Shown here piece after piece: positions 15,721-25,236 of a stretch of 37,255 bases of DNA. The position numbers were made by a program, and so were the translations under genes. Positions within the stretch are counted from its first letter, which is position 1. The number at the start of each line of letters is the position of its first letter. This stretch comes from DATLWN01 sp964422615 (GTDB lineage: Bacteria > Pseudomonadota > Zetaproteobacteria > Mariprofundales > Mariprofundaceae): contig CAYRBJ010000017.1 in assembly GCA_964422615.1 (NCBI GenBank), positions 1 to 37,255 of the forward strand, written 5' to 3'. A model generated the notes under the pieces. The model saw only the letters and a list, made by a program, of their open reading frames with translations. It had not been told where the DNA came from and did not search any database.

Positions 15721-18700
15721 CGAGCAGGGATTCCAACTGGGCCAGGGCCAGCATCACTTCGGTACGCGATGGCGGGGAGGTATCGGTTTCGGCCTCAAGC
15801 CACGTCCGCGTCTGCATCAGATCAGGCCAATAGTGATGACCCGACCATAACTGTTCGCCGGTGCTCAGCGGATTCCTGGCATCGTGGGCCAGCAATTGTC
15901 GGGTAGCCTGGACCTTCAGATGTGTCAGGCGGTGCAGCCATTCCCGGCGCAGGGCATGGGCTTCGTCATCATTCCAGTTTGACGCGCGCAATTGTGTTTC
16001 CAGTACCGTGATGGGCAGCAGGTGCAGGCAGGCTTGCGTGGCCCGCAGGCAAACGCGAAGGGGTTGCTTCAACTGCATGCTCAGGTAGAGGGCGGTGGCG
16101 GATTCGGCCAGCTCCGGCAGCGTGGCCAGTTGCTCGGCCGCGCCCGGCGGCAGCCCCTCCTGCATCGTGGTTTTCAGCATGTCGAGGAATGCGCTTTGTT
16201 CCATCCCGCTGATTCCGTGACCGGCGATCGAATGCCGGAAATGGCGGATATCGTGCAGCTGCTGCTGCACCCAGGCGAGATCCAGATCGGCGACTGTGCA
16301 CAGCCGTGCCAGCTCCTCGGCGAAATGCAGAACATGATCGGCCAGTGCGCGCTGGATCTGGATGGTGGTGTCGAGATCCTTGACCAGGTCCCACACCGCA
16401 TTGCGCAGCCCCTGGGCATCAAGCAGATGGTCGGCGATCAAGATTGTTTCGACGATCTGGGCGATGGAGACGTCGAGCAGGCTTTCCAGATGGTGGACAG
16501 CGGAGATGCCGATATGGTTGACCACATGATTGGCAGCCTGGGTATGCACGATGTGATCGATCAGCGGGTGAGTCGAGATCTGATGGGTATGACGGCGACG
16601 CAGTTCATCCGGGAAATATTCCTCCAGTAGCAAGGAGCGCAATGCCGACCAGCGGGCGAATCCGTCACGGGCCAGGGCCTCGCGGATGCGGTTCTTTTCA
16701 TGGCCGAGCAGTACGGCCAGCTGCGGCCTCAGCCCCAGGAACTCGTCGCTCAGTCCGGAGTCTCGCCGTTCGTCCAGACGACCCTCTTCCAGCATGGTAT
16801 CGCATAGCCGTCGCAGACGCGGTAGATGGTCCAGAGCATTGGATGCGGCCAGGGATAAAGCGTGTGATTGCAGGCGACTGTCGTTCAGGCACAGTGCGGT
16901 GACGGCATCCGTCAGCTCTTCCAGGATGCGGTTGCGCCGCTTCATGGCCACAGGGGGGTGTGCGGCGCCGAACATGATCTTCAGGTTCACCTCGTGGTCG
17001 GACATGTCGACGCCGGCCGAGTTGTCGATGGCGTCGGTGTTGATCCGGCCACCGGCCTGCGAAAATTCCAGGCGCGCCTGTTGCGTGAAGCCGAGATTGC
17101 CACCTTCCCCGACCACCTTCGCTTTCAGCTGGCCACCATTGACGCGTACGGCATTGTTGGCCGGATCCCGCACCTCGGCATGGGTTTCGCCCTCCCCCTT
17201 GACATAGGTGCCGATGCCGCCGTTGTACAGCAGATCCACGGGGGCAGTCAGCATCGCCTGAATCAGGGCCTGCCCGGACAGCGAGCCCGGCTTGATGCCG
17301 AGGGCATTGGCGGCTTCGTCGCTGATGGGAATACGCTTGGCACTGCGTTCGAACACGCCACCCCCCGCGCTGATCAGTTTCTGATCATAGGCATCCCAAC
17401 CGCGCCCCTCCCGGAACAGGCGCTGGCGTTCGGCGAAGGCACGTTCGGCATGGGGGTCGGGGTCCAGGAAAATGTGCCGGTGGTTGAAGGCGCCGATCAG
17501 GCGCAGGGCCGGGTTGAGCAGCATGCCGTTGCCGAACACATCGCCGCCCATGTCACCGATACCGATGGCCGAGATCGGGTGATGCCAGGCATCAACGCCC
17601 ATATGGGCAAAATGGTGGGCGACGCAGACCCAGGCCCCGCGGGCGGTGATGCCGATCCCCTTGTGATCGTAACCGTGGGAGCCACCGCTGGCGAAGGCGT
17701 CGTCGAGCCAGAAACCGGCCAGGCGCGATTCCTCGTTGGCGAAGTCCGAATAGCGGGCCGTGCCCTTGTCGGCGGCGACGACCAGGTAGGGGTCATCCAT
17801 ATCCTCGGCATGGATGCGGATGCCGGCCGGCGGCACGGTTTCGTGAAGCATGCGGTTGTCGGTCAGTGCCAGAAGAGCCCGGATATAGATTCGGTATTGG
17901 GACTGGATGAAGGACTCACCCGTGCCACCTCGCAGCACGAATCCGCCTTTGGCACCTGTCGGCACGATCTGGCCGTTCTTGACCACCTGTGTGGTCATCA
18001 GTTCCAGCACTTCCGTGCGGAAATCGGCCGGCCGGTCCGAATAGCGGATGCCGCCGCGGGCAATGGGGCCGGCGCGCAGGTGCACGCCCTCGACATGCAT
18101 CCCGTGCACGAAAATTTCACGGTACGGCACCGGGGCCGGCATATAACTGAGCCGATCGGGTATGATCTTGATCGCCACGGGTTCTTCCGGAGCGCGGTTA
18201 TAGGCATTGGTACGCGTGCTGGCCCCGACCAGTTCTCCCAAGGCACGGAACCAGCGATCATCGGTCAGGTTGGTGACCGTATCCAGGGCCTTGTCGAACT
18301 CGAGCCGGGCCTGGGCCTCGTAGCTGGCCGGCATGGCCGGCCGGTGCCGCGCCTCGAACAGTCGATACAGGCGGGAAGCGACATGCGGGTATCGGCGCAG
18401 CATGGCGTTCATCGGCGAAGGTGCCGCGTCGGCCAGTATCTGCACCAGGTGGTTGCGCAACGTGATGATCACAGCAACCTGGTCGATCGTCAGACCGGCT
18501 GTCACCAGCAGGCTGTTGGACGCGTCGTCGTCGGCGGTATCGGCCAGAACGCGTTGCAGACCGGCTTGCAGTCGCCCGAGGTCGTCCTGGATCAGATCAC
18601 GTGGTACCTGGCAGCGGATGCTCGAGATATGCACGCGCCGGGGGGCCTCACCGAATTCGACCACGGCTTCGCGGATGGCGGTGAGGCCGAAGTTCTGGAT

Positions 18701-20335
18701 GGATGTCACCAGCCGTCCAAGAAGCACCTGTTCGCGGGTGACGATGTGGAATTCGATGTCGCCGTCGAGCAGCCGCGCCGTGACCTGGGGCTGACCGTGT
18801 TCCAGCACCTGGGCACGGGCCTGCAGGTCCCGGACATATTGTTCGGGAGGGAAGATTTCCGTATAGACCGGCGACAGGCTGTCCAGTGTTTTCAGGGCCT
18901 CGGGCACCTGGACGTTGCGGAACGAGCGCAGGGCCGCTTCCCTGGCCTTGTCCCTCCAGAAAAGGATGCATGACCTCATCTGTGTTTCCAGGGTGGAAAC
19001 GCGGGTGTCGAGGGTCGCCGGGTCTCCCCCATCGCAGCTGAATACCAGGATGCGATGCTGACCGGAACCGAAGCTCTCGTAGCCGTACGGTGTGATGCCG
19101 GCATTCTCGCAGAATTGGCGCAGGCAGGAGAGTACGTTCGGTCCGAAGCGGCTGGCGGACAGGGCGATCGCCAGCCAGCCGATACCTCCAAAGCACGGCG
19201 GGACATAGCGAGCGACGAGGGCCGTGTCGTCGGTCATGTCGGCCATGGCCTTCAACGCTTTCAGCCAGTCGGTCGGTCGGGTTGAAAGCAGGGCGGGTTT
19301 GGGCATGCGGTCGAAAAGGGTACGCAACTCCCGGCGGTAGAAGGTGGATTGGCGCAGAAGCGGCTGCGCTTCGATTGTTTTCCAGTATTGCTCGAGCATC
19401 GGTGTATAGCTGGCATTGGTATAGCGGGCACTGCGGGAGAAATGGCCGATCATGATCAGGCTGTCCATGCTGGCCTCGACGGACCAGTTGATGCGCACGA
19501 CCTCCAGCATGGCAGGGCTGTACAGGTGCCGGTGGGAGGTTGGCAGGGGAAGCCACTCCATGCCGGGGGCCTCCGGAGCCGGTAGTTTGTCCACTTCACT
19601 GAGGATGGTGCCGGCGACACGGGCGGCGGTACGCTTGTCGCGCAGGACACCGAGGCGCCTGCTGCCATGGCGTAGCCCGAACATCAGATATTTGTCGGCC
19701 AGCATCCAGTGCAGCAAGGCGGCATCTTCCGGCTGCTCCGTGGCAAGCGCGGTGGCTGCCAGCCTGAGTTCGTCGCTCATGGCCTCGAAGTCGTGTACCG
19801 ATATGTCCACCGCATGCAGAACGGCACGCAGGTCGGAGACCAGGGCATCCCGATCCGGTACCAGGGTGGCCGATACGTGCAGGGCGATGAACATCATGTT
19901 CTGACTGTTATCCATGCCGGGCCGGTACAAGGCGACCGTACATTGGTTCTCATCGCATGTCTCGTTGGCGATCAGCGCCTGCAATGCCAGCGGCGCGATC
20001 TCACGCTGCTGCAGGTAGCCCTTGATGGCATCGAGATAAAAGGCCTGGTCCGGACAGCGGATGCACAGTATATGCCGGTGCAGCCAGTCGTGGCTGAGCG
20101 TACGGGCACTCAGCGCCACCTGTTTCGATTGTCCGCGTTTCGGCGGTTCTTTCAGCAGTTGCAGGAAGTCATGCACCAATGCTGCGCCGATGCGCGGATG
20201 GGGCAGGGAATACTGCTGCTGTTCGGCTGCCTCCGTAAGCAATTCGATCAGCTGGGCTCGCAAGGGGCGCATGGGGCGAGCATAGTCGTTCTTGGTATAA
20301 AATTCCGCACTTTGCATATCCGGACGGGCGCACAT
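15692..20335 (-). CDS. gdhB: NAD-specific glutamate dehydrogenase, large (180 kDa) type
   Basis: A 1547-residue protein, close to the usual 1590-1650 residues of the bacterial L-GDH family (PF05088). It interconverts L-glutamate and 2-oxoglutarate with NAD+, normally in the catabolic direction, in the cytoplasm. The long N-terminal half carries ACT-like regulatory segments; the catalytic part is marked by GPIARGGIRYSDRPADFRTEV, VKNGQIVPTGAKGGF with the substrate-binding lysines, DKGTARYSD, and GIGDMGGDVFGNGMLL. ATG 20335 follows AGGGGCG; ATG 20317 is a second choice. It is divergent from radC, with a palindrome between, and is followed by an overlapping hydrolase. Arginine or another ligand often controls these enzymes, but no such site can be read here. 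Confidence 0.93.
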   Translation of the reverse strand: MCARPDMQSAEFYTKNDYARPMRPLRAQLIELLTEAAEQQQYSLPHPRIGAALVHDFLQLLKEPPKRGQSKQVALSARTLSHDWLHRHILCIRCPDQAFYLDAIKGYLQQREIAPLALQALIANETCDENQCTVALYRPGMDNSQNMMFIALHVSATLVPDRDALVSDLRAVLHAVDISVHDFEAMSDELRLAATALATEQPEDAALLHWMLADKYLMFGLRHGSRRLGVLRDKRTAARVAGTILSEVDKLPAPEAPGMEWLPLPTSHRHLYSPAMLEVVRINWSVEASMDSLIMIGHFSRSARYTNASYTPMLEQYWKTIEAQPLLRQSTFYRRELRTLFDRMPKPALLSTRPTDWLKALKAMADMTDDTALVARYVPPCFGGIGWLAIALSASRFGPNVLSCLRQFCENAGITPYGYESFGSGQHRILVFSCDGGDPATLDTRVSTLETQMRSCILFWRDKAREAALRSFRNVQVPEALKTLDSLSPVYTEIFPPEQYVRDLQARAQVLEHGQPQVTARLLDGDIEFHIVTREQVLLGRLVTSIQNFGLTAIREAVVEFGEAPRRVHISSIRCQVPRDLIQDDLGRLQAGLQRVLADTADDDASNSLLVTAGLTIDQVAVIITLRNHLVQILADAAPSPMNAMLRRYPHVASRLYRLFEARHRPAMPASYEAQARLEFDKALDTVTNLTDDRWFRALGELVGASTRTNAYNRAPEEPVAIKIIPDRLSYMPAPVPYREIFVHGMHVEGVHLRAGPIARGGIRYSDRPADFRTEVLELMTTQVVKNGQIVPTGAKGGFVLRGGTGESFIQSQYRIYIRALLALTDNRMLHETVPPAGIRIHAEDMDDPYLVVAADKGTARYSDFANEESRLAGFWLDDAFASGGSHGYDHKGIGITARGAWVCVAHHFAHMGVDAWHHPISAIGIGDMGGDVFGNGMLLNPALRLIGAFNHRHIFLDPDPHAERAFAERQRLFREGRGWDAYDQKLISAGGGVFERSAKRIPISDEAANALGIKPGSLSGQALIQAMLTAPVDLLYNGGIGTYVKGEGETHAEVRDPANNAVRVNGGQLKAKVVGEGGNLGFTQQARLEFSQAGGRINTDAIDNSAGVDMSDHEVNLKIMFGAAHPPVAMKRRNRILEELTDAVTALCLNDSRLQSHALSLAASNALDHLPRLRRLCDTMLEEGRLDERRDSGLSDEFLGLRPQLAVLLGHEKNRIREALARDGFARWSALRSLLLEEYFPDELRRRHTHQISTHPLIDHIVHTQAANHVVNHIGISAVHHLESLLDVSIAQIVETILIADHLLDAQGLRNAVWDLVKDLDTTIQIQRALADHVLHFAEELARLCTVADLDLAWVQQQLHDIRHFRHSIAGHGISGMEQSAFLDMLKTTMQEGLPPGAAEQLATLPELAESATALYLSMQLKQPLRVCLRATQACLHLLPITVLETQLRASNWNDDEAHALRREWLHRLTHLKVQATRQLLAHDARNPLSTGEQLWSGHHYWPDLMQTRTWLEAETDTSPPSRTEVMLALAQLESLLDESNHAHGF

Positions 20336-20381
20336 TTGACGCCCCTATATTCATCGTCTTTGATATCCGACACCTGTTCGG

Positions 20382-20399
20382 ATGCATCCGGGGATGCAT
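20382..20399. promoter_or_regulatory. Palindromic operator candidate between gdhB and radC
   Basis: ATGCATCC-GG-GGATGCAT is a perfect 8-bp inverted repeat with a two-base centre, in the 108-base gap between two divergent genes. Placement and symmetry suit a dimeric repressor or activator of the glutamate dehydrogenase gene, but no regulator is identified. Confidence 0.4.
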
Positions 20400-20443
20400 A
20401 TGCGAAGGTGTAAAAGGATTGGTAACGGCAGTGAGGTCTGTAC

Positions 20444-21118
20444 ATGGATGTCGGTATCAGGGGGCATCGTGAACGCCTGCGCCAACGGTTCGCTGCCAGC
20501 GGATTCGATGGATTCCACGATTACGAGGTATTGGAGCTGTTGCTCACCTACGCCATTCCCCGTGCCGATGTGAAGCCGGTGGCCAAAAGGCTGTTGCGGG
20601 TATTTGGAACCCTGGCCGGGGTGTTCGATGCCCCGATGGCCGAACTGAAGCAGGTCGAGGGGGTGGGTGAGAAGGCCGCCGGTTTTCTGACGCTGGTGCG
20701 CAATGTCGAGATGCGTTACCTGGCCAGCGATCTGCCGGGGAAATCCGTGTTCGATCGGCCGGACAAGGTGAAGGCGCATCTGCGTCTGCTGGTGCAGGGC
20801 CGGGGCATGGAATGCTTCGGGGCGATTTTCACCGACCAGCAGCACCGGCATGTGGCGACCCAGATCATGTTCGAGGGGACGGTGGATCGTACGGCGGTAT
20901 ATCCGCGCAACCTGATCAAGCGTGCGCTGGAACTGGATGCCAAGGGCCTGATCCTGTTTCATAACCATCCCGGCGGCACACCGCGTCCGAGCCGGGAGGA
21001 TCAGCAGCTGACGAGACTGATCGAGCAGGCCGGACAGCCGCTGGAGATGCGCGTGCTCGACCATTTTTTGATTGCAGGCAAACAGGTGTTTTCGTTCAAG
21101 GAAATGGGATGGCTGTAG
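20444..21118 (+). CDS. radC: RadC/YicR-like JAB domain protein
   Basis: A 224-residue protein of normal RadC length. The N-terminal helical part has a helix-hairpin-helix-like stretch (LKQVEGVGEKAAGFLTLV), and the C-terminal JAB1/MPN metalloprotease-like domain carries LFHNHPGGTPRPSREDQQLT, giving the zinc motif HxH-x7-S-x2-D. Despite the name, a direct repair function has been disputed, and the biochemical role is uncertain. GTGAGGT lies about 8 bases upstream of ATG 20444. Confidence 0.93.
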   Translation: MDVGIRGHRERLRQRFAASGFDGFHDYEVLELLLTYAIPRADVKPVAKRLLRVFGTLAGVFDAPMAELKQVEGVGEKAAGFLTLVRNVEMRYLASDLPGKSVFDRPDKVKAHLRLLVQGRGMECFGAIFTDQQHRHVATQIMFEGTVDRTAVYPRNLIKRALELDAKGLILFHNHPGGTPRPSREDQQLTRLIEQAGQPLEMRVLDHFLIAGKQVFSFKEMGWL

Positions 21119-21214
21119 CAGGCCCGTTGCGCCACTGCCTCCGGGCACAGGCCACGGCATGACGTCGGCGGTGGTTCATGCTATAGAACAGAAGCGAGAG
21201 CGAGGAGTCTGATC
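21119..21214 (+). promoter_or_regulatory. Gap holding a possible extended -10 promoter for the CBS gene and hyp operon
   Basis: In this 96-base gap TGCTATAGA at 21179-21187 matches an extended -10 element (TGnTATAnn). No matching -35 is clear, which extended -10 promoters tolerate. The following GAGGAG ribosome-binding site serves the CBS-domain gene, so this may be the promoter from which hypA-F is also read. Confidence 0.35.
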
Positions 21215-21634
21215 ATGAAAATCACGTCAGGCATCAAGCACACAGTTGCCATGCTGGATGAACACAGCAGTACACTGGATGCCGCGAGACTGATGACGGA
21301 GAAATTCATCGGCTCGGTGGTTGTTACCAGTCATGGGCAGGTGGTTGGTATCCTCACCGAGCGCGAGCTGATGGTGCAGGTTGTGGGCAGGGATCGTGAC
21401 CCTGCCAAGGTGAAGGTCGGTGAAATCATGTATACGGATCATTCGCGTATCCATCCCGATGCGAACTGCGAGGAAGCCTTGCAGCATATGCAGGAGCATG
21501 GCCGCCGGCATCTGTTGGTGTTTGATGGTGATCGGTTCGTCGGCCTGATTTCGTTGCGAGATATCGTGGTGTTGACGCTGAATGAGAAGGATGACCTGAT
21601 CGCCCAGCTTCAACGCTATATTGCGGCGCCATGA
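21215..21634 (+). CDS. Stand-alone CBS-domain pair protein
   Basis: 139 residues made of two CBS domains (a Bateman module): residues about 8-65 (STLDAARLMTEKFIGSVVV, VVGILTERELM) and 75-135 (RIHPDANCEEALQHMQEHG, RHLLVFDGDRFVGLISLRDIV). Such modules bind AMP, ATP, SAM or NADH and usually act as energy sensors on partner proteins. A strong GAGGAG precedes the ATG. Only 18 bases separate it from hypA, so it is probably the first gene of the hydrogenase maturation transcript; whether it senses nucleotide state for the hydrogenase is inference. Confidence 0.88.
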   Translation: MKITSGIKHTVAMLDEHSSTLDAARLMTEKFIGSVVVTSHGQVVGILTERELMVQVVGRDRDPAKVKVGEIMYTDHSRIHPDANCEEALQHMQEHGRRHLLVFDGDRFVGLISLRDIVVLTLNEKDDLIAQLQRYIAAP

Positions 21635-21652
21635 TGCGAGGCCTTATTATTA

Positions 21653-21990
21653 ATGCATGAGATCTCATTGTGCGAGAGCGTGGTGCAGGTGATCGAAGAT
21701 CAGGCCCTGGCTCAGGGTTTCCGGCACGTCAGGCTGGTCAAGCTCGAGATCGGCAGGCTGGCGGGTGTTGAGATCGAGGCCATGCGCTTCGGTTTCGACG
21801 CGGTAACCAGGGACACCATTGCCGACGGGGCGAGCCTGGAGATCATCGAGGCACCGGGTACGGCATGGTGCCCACATTGCCAACAACGGGTAGAGGTGCT
21901 GCAGCGCTATGATGCCTGTCCGAGCTGCGGCCATGCGCCACTGGAGCTGACAGCCGGCGACGAGATGCGCATTGTGGAATTGGAGGTGGA

Positions 21991-21994
<4 letters not shown>
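21653..21994 (+). CDS. hypA: Hydrogenase nickel-incorporation protein HypA
   Basis: 113 residues, standard length. The N-terminal MHE supplies the nickel ligand His2, and CPHC with CPSC (around 72-75 and 89-92) binds structural zinc. HypA works with HypB to insert nickel into the hydrogenase large subunit (here HoxH). The ATG is followed by a classic MHEISLCESVV. It overlaps hypB by ATGA. Confidence 0.96.
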
Positions 21995-22809
<815 letters not shown>

Positions 22810-22817
22810 GGCCTGTC

Positions 22818-23063
22818 ATGTGCCTGGCCTTGCCGGCAAGGGTCGTAGCGCTGGACCGGGATGCGGAGCTGGCCACGGTCGAGATGGACGGCGTCAAGAA
22901 GGAGGTGTCGCTCGCCCTGATCGATGATGTCGCCGTCGGTGATTATCTGCTGATCCATGTCGGCTATGCCTTGCAAAGGCTCAGCGAACAAGAGGCGATG
23001 CGCACCCTGGCCTTGTTCGATGAACTGGAGGCTTCAAGGACGATGGATACAGACAGCGCATGA
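22818..23063 (+). CDS. hypC: Hydrogenase maturation chaperone HypC
   Basis: 81 residues starting MCLALPARVV; the N-terminal Cys2 is the invariant residue that, with HypD, carries the Fe(CN)2CO unit to the hydrogenase large subunit. VEMDGVKKEVSLALIDDVAVGDYLLIHVGYALQRL contains the usual HypC/HupF beta-barrel segment (key: GDYLLIHVGYA). It starts 8 bases after hypB and ends in a 4-base overlap with hypD. Confidence 0.95.
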   Translation: MCLALPARVVALDRDAELATVEMDGVKKEVSLALIDDVAVGDYLLIHVGYALQRLSEQEAMRTLALFDELEASRTMDTDSA

Positions 23064-24193
23064 AATACGTCGATGAATTCCGCAGCGGCGAGCGGGCCGT
23101 CAGGCTGGCTGCGGCCATCCACCGAGAGGCCGATGCCGGCAGGACCTACCGCCTGATGGAATTCTGCGGCGGCCATACGCACGCCATCTTCCGTTTCGGC
23201 CTGCAGGATCTGGTACCGGTCAACGTGGAGTTCGTGCACGGCCCCGGTTGCCCCGTATGCGTGCTGCCGATGGGGCGCATTGACAATGCCATCGACCTGG
23301 CACGGAACCACGATGTCATCCTGTGCACCTATGGTGATCTGATGCGGGTTCCGGGTTCGCATCGCATGAGCCTGCTGAAGGCCAAGGCCGCCGGGGCCGA
23401 TATCCGCATGGTGTACTCCACTCGCGATGCCCTTGCCATCGCCCGGGCACATCGCCGGCGGCAGGTGGTGTTCTTCGCCATCGGCTTCGAGACCACAGCA
23501 CCGCCGACCGCCGTCGCCATTCGGCAGGCCCGCGCCGAGGGGTTGAGCAACTTCAGCGTGTTTTGCAACCATGTGCTGACCCCGCCGGCGCTGGCATACA
23601 TCCTGCGGGAGAATGCGCGTGCTTCCCGTCCAGCCGGTATCGACGGTGTGCTCGGTCCTTCCCATGTCAGCACCATCATCGGCAGTGGTGCATACGAGCC
23701 GTGTGCCGAAGCATTCTCAATGCCCGTGGTCATTGCCGGCTTCGAGCCGCTGGATGTGATGCAGTCGGCGCTGATGCTGATCCGCCAGATCAATGCCGGA
23801 AGGCATGCGGTGGAGAACGAGTACACGCGGGTGGTCACGCGTGAGGGCAACCGCAAGGCGCAGGCGTTGATGGCCGAGGTGTTCGAAACGCGGCCGGCGT
23901 TCGAATGGCGGGGGTTGGGCAAGCTGCCGGACAGCGCCCTGGCCATCGCCGGGAGCTATGCGGATGTTGATGCCGAACGGCGCTTCGCGCTGCCGGCCAC
24001 GGCCGGCAGCGAGGTGAAGGGCTGTCTGTGTCCGTCGATCCTGCGCGGTGAGGATAAACCGGCCGACTGCAGACTGTTCGGTACCGTCTGTACGCCGGAG
24101 AATCCGATGGGTGCCTGCATGGTTTCCTCCGAAGGGGCCTGTGCGGCCTACTGGAGCTACGGCCGTTTCCGGCAACCCGCCACAGCTGCATGA
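23060..24193 (+). CDS. hypD: Hydrogenase Fe-CN/CO assembly protein HypD
   Basis: 377 residues, standard length. HypD holds a [4Fe-4S] cluster and is the scaffold on which the Fe(CN)2CO group is assembled with HypC. Conserved blocks: MEFCGGHTHAI (Cys for iron coordination), VHGPGCPVCVLP (Cys pair), FFAIGFETTAP, GPSHVSTIIG, GFEPLDVMQSA and the C-terminal cluster cysteines in KGCLCPSIL and PADCRLFGTVC. ATGA overlaps at both ends show tight coupling. Confidence 0.97.
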   Translation: MKYVDEFRSGERAVRLAAAIHREADAGRTYRLMEFCGGHTHAIFRFGLQDLVPVNVEFVHGPGCPVCVLPMGRIDNAIDLARNHDVILCTYGDLMRVPGSHRMSLLKAKAAGADIRMVYSTRDALAIARAHRRRQVVFFAIGFETTAPPTAVAIRQARAEGLSNFSVFCNHVLTPPALAYILRENARASRPAGIDGVLGPSHVSTIIGSGAYEPCAEAFSMPVVIAGFEPLDVMQSALMLIRQINAGRHAVENEYTRVVTREGNRKAQALMAEVFETRPAFEWRGLGKLPDSALAIAGSYADVDAERRFALPATAGSEVKGCLCPSILRGEDKPADCRLFGTVCTPENPMGACMVSSEGACAAYWSYGRFRQPATAA

Positions 24194-25236
24194 GTCGCCC
24201 GCACCGATTTCCCGGCCGGCTCGATGTCAAGACCGGTACCGTGGATATGAGCCACGGCAGCGGTGGCCGGTCCATGGCCCAGCTGGTCGCGGAGCTGTTC
24301 GTCCACCATTTCGACAATGCCTGGCTGCGACAGGGCAATGATCAGGCCACCTATTCGGTGGCGGCCGGCCGCATGGTCGTCAGCACCGATGCGCATGTGA
24401 TCTCGCCACTGTTCTTCCCCGGCGGAGACATCGGCTCGCTGGCCGTGCACGGCACGATCAACGATGTGGCGATGGCGGGCGCGGCGCCTTCCTATTTAAC
24501 GGCTGCCTTCATCCTCGAGGAGGGATTTCCGCTTCGTGATCTCGAGCGCATCGTCACCAGCATGGCTCGGGCCTCCTGCGAGGCGGGGGTGCCTGTGGTG
24601 GCCGGGGACACCAAGGTGGTTGAACGGGGCAAGGGTGATGGGGTGTTCATCACCACCACCGGTCTCGGCGTGGTGCCGGAGGGCGTAGAGGTTTCCGGCG
24701 ACCGGGCCGGGCCCGGTGACGCCATCCTGCTCAGCGGCACGATTGGCGACCACGGCGTGGCCGTGATGTCCAGTCGCGAACATCTGGAATTTGAGACCGA
24801 GATCCGTTCGGACTCGGCACCCCTGCACGGGCTGGTGGCCCGCATGATCGAGGCGGTGCCGGGCATCCGCTGTCTGCGCGACCCGACGCGCGGTGGTCTG
24901 GCAACCACCCTCAACGAACTGGCGCTGCAGTCGGGTGTGGGCATGATGGTGGAGGAGGAACGGATACCGGTGGCGCCAGCGGTGGCTGCGGCCTGCGAAC
25001 TGCTGGGGCTGGACCCGCTGTATGTGGCCAACGAGGGCAAGCTTGTGTGCATCTGCCCGGCAGACGATGCCGAGCGTCTGCTGTCGGTGATGCGTGCGGA
25101 CGCGCTGGGCCGGGAGGCCGCCATCATCGGCCACGTGGTGGCCGATGCCCATCACTTCGTACGGATGCGCACTGCCTTTGGCGGTGTTCGCATCATCGAT
25201 TGGCTGGCCGGCGAGCAGCTGCCGAGGATTTGCTAG
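24190..25236 (+). CDS. hypE: Carbamoyl-dehydratase HypE
   Basis: 348 residues of the PurM-like ATPase family. It turns the carbamoyl group received from HypF on its C-terminal cysteine into thiocyanate, the cyanide source for the iron ligand. The required terminal PRIC is present and is the last four residues. Other motifs: DMSHGSGGRSMAQL, STDAHVISPLFFPGGDIG, GTINDVAMAGA, VAGDTKVVERG, DPTRGGLATTLNEL and EGKLVC. It overlaps hypD by 4 bases and hypF by 1 base (TAGTG). Confidence 0.97.
   Translation: MSRPHRFPGRLDVKTGTVDMSHGSGGRSMAQLVAELFVHHFDNAWLRQGNDQATYSVAAGRMVVSTDAHVISPLFFPGGDIGSLAVHGTINDVAMAGAAPSYLTAAFILEEGFPLRDLERIVTSMARASCEAGVPVVAGDTKVVERGKGDGVFITTTGLGVVPEGVEVSGDRAGPGDAILLSGTIGDHGVAVMSSREHLEFETEIRSDSAPLHGLVARMIEAVPGIRCLRDPTRGGLATTLNELALQSGVGMMVEEERIPVAPAVAAACELLGLDPLYVANEGKLVCICPADDAERLLSVMRADALGREAAIIGHVVADAHHFVRMRTAFGGVRIIDWLAGEQLPRIC

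Noticed and set aside
16868..18973. Long 701-codon open frame on the plus strand opposite the glutamate dehydrogenase gene
   Set aside because: It is a GC-driven shadow of a well-recognised protein on the other strand and shows no family motifs.
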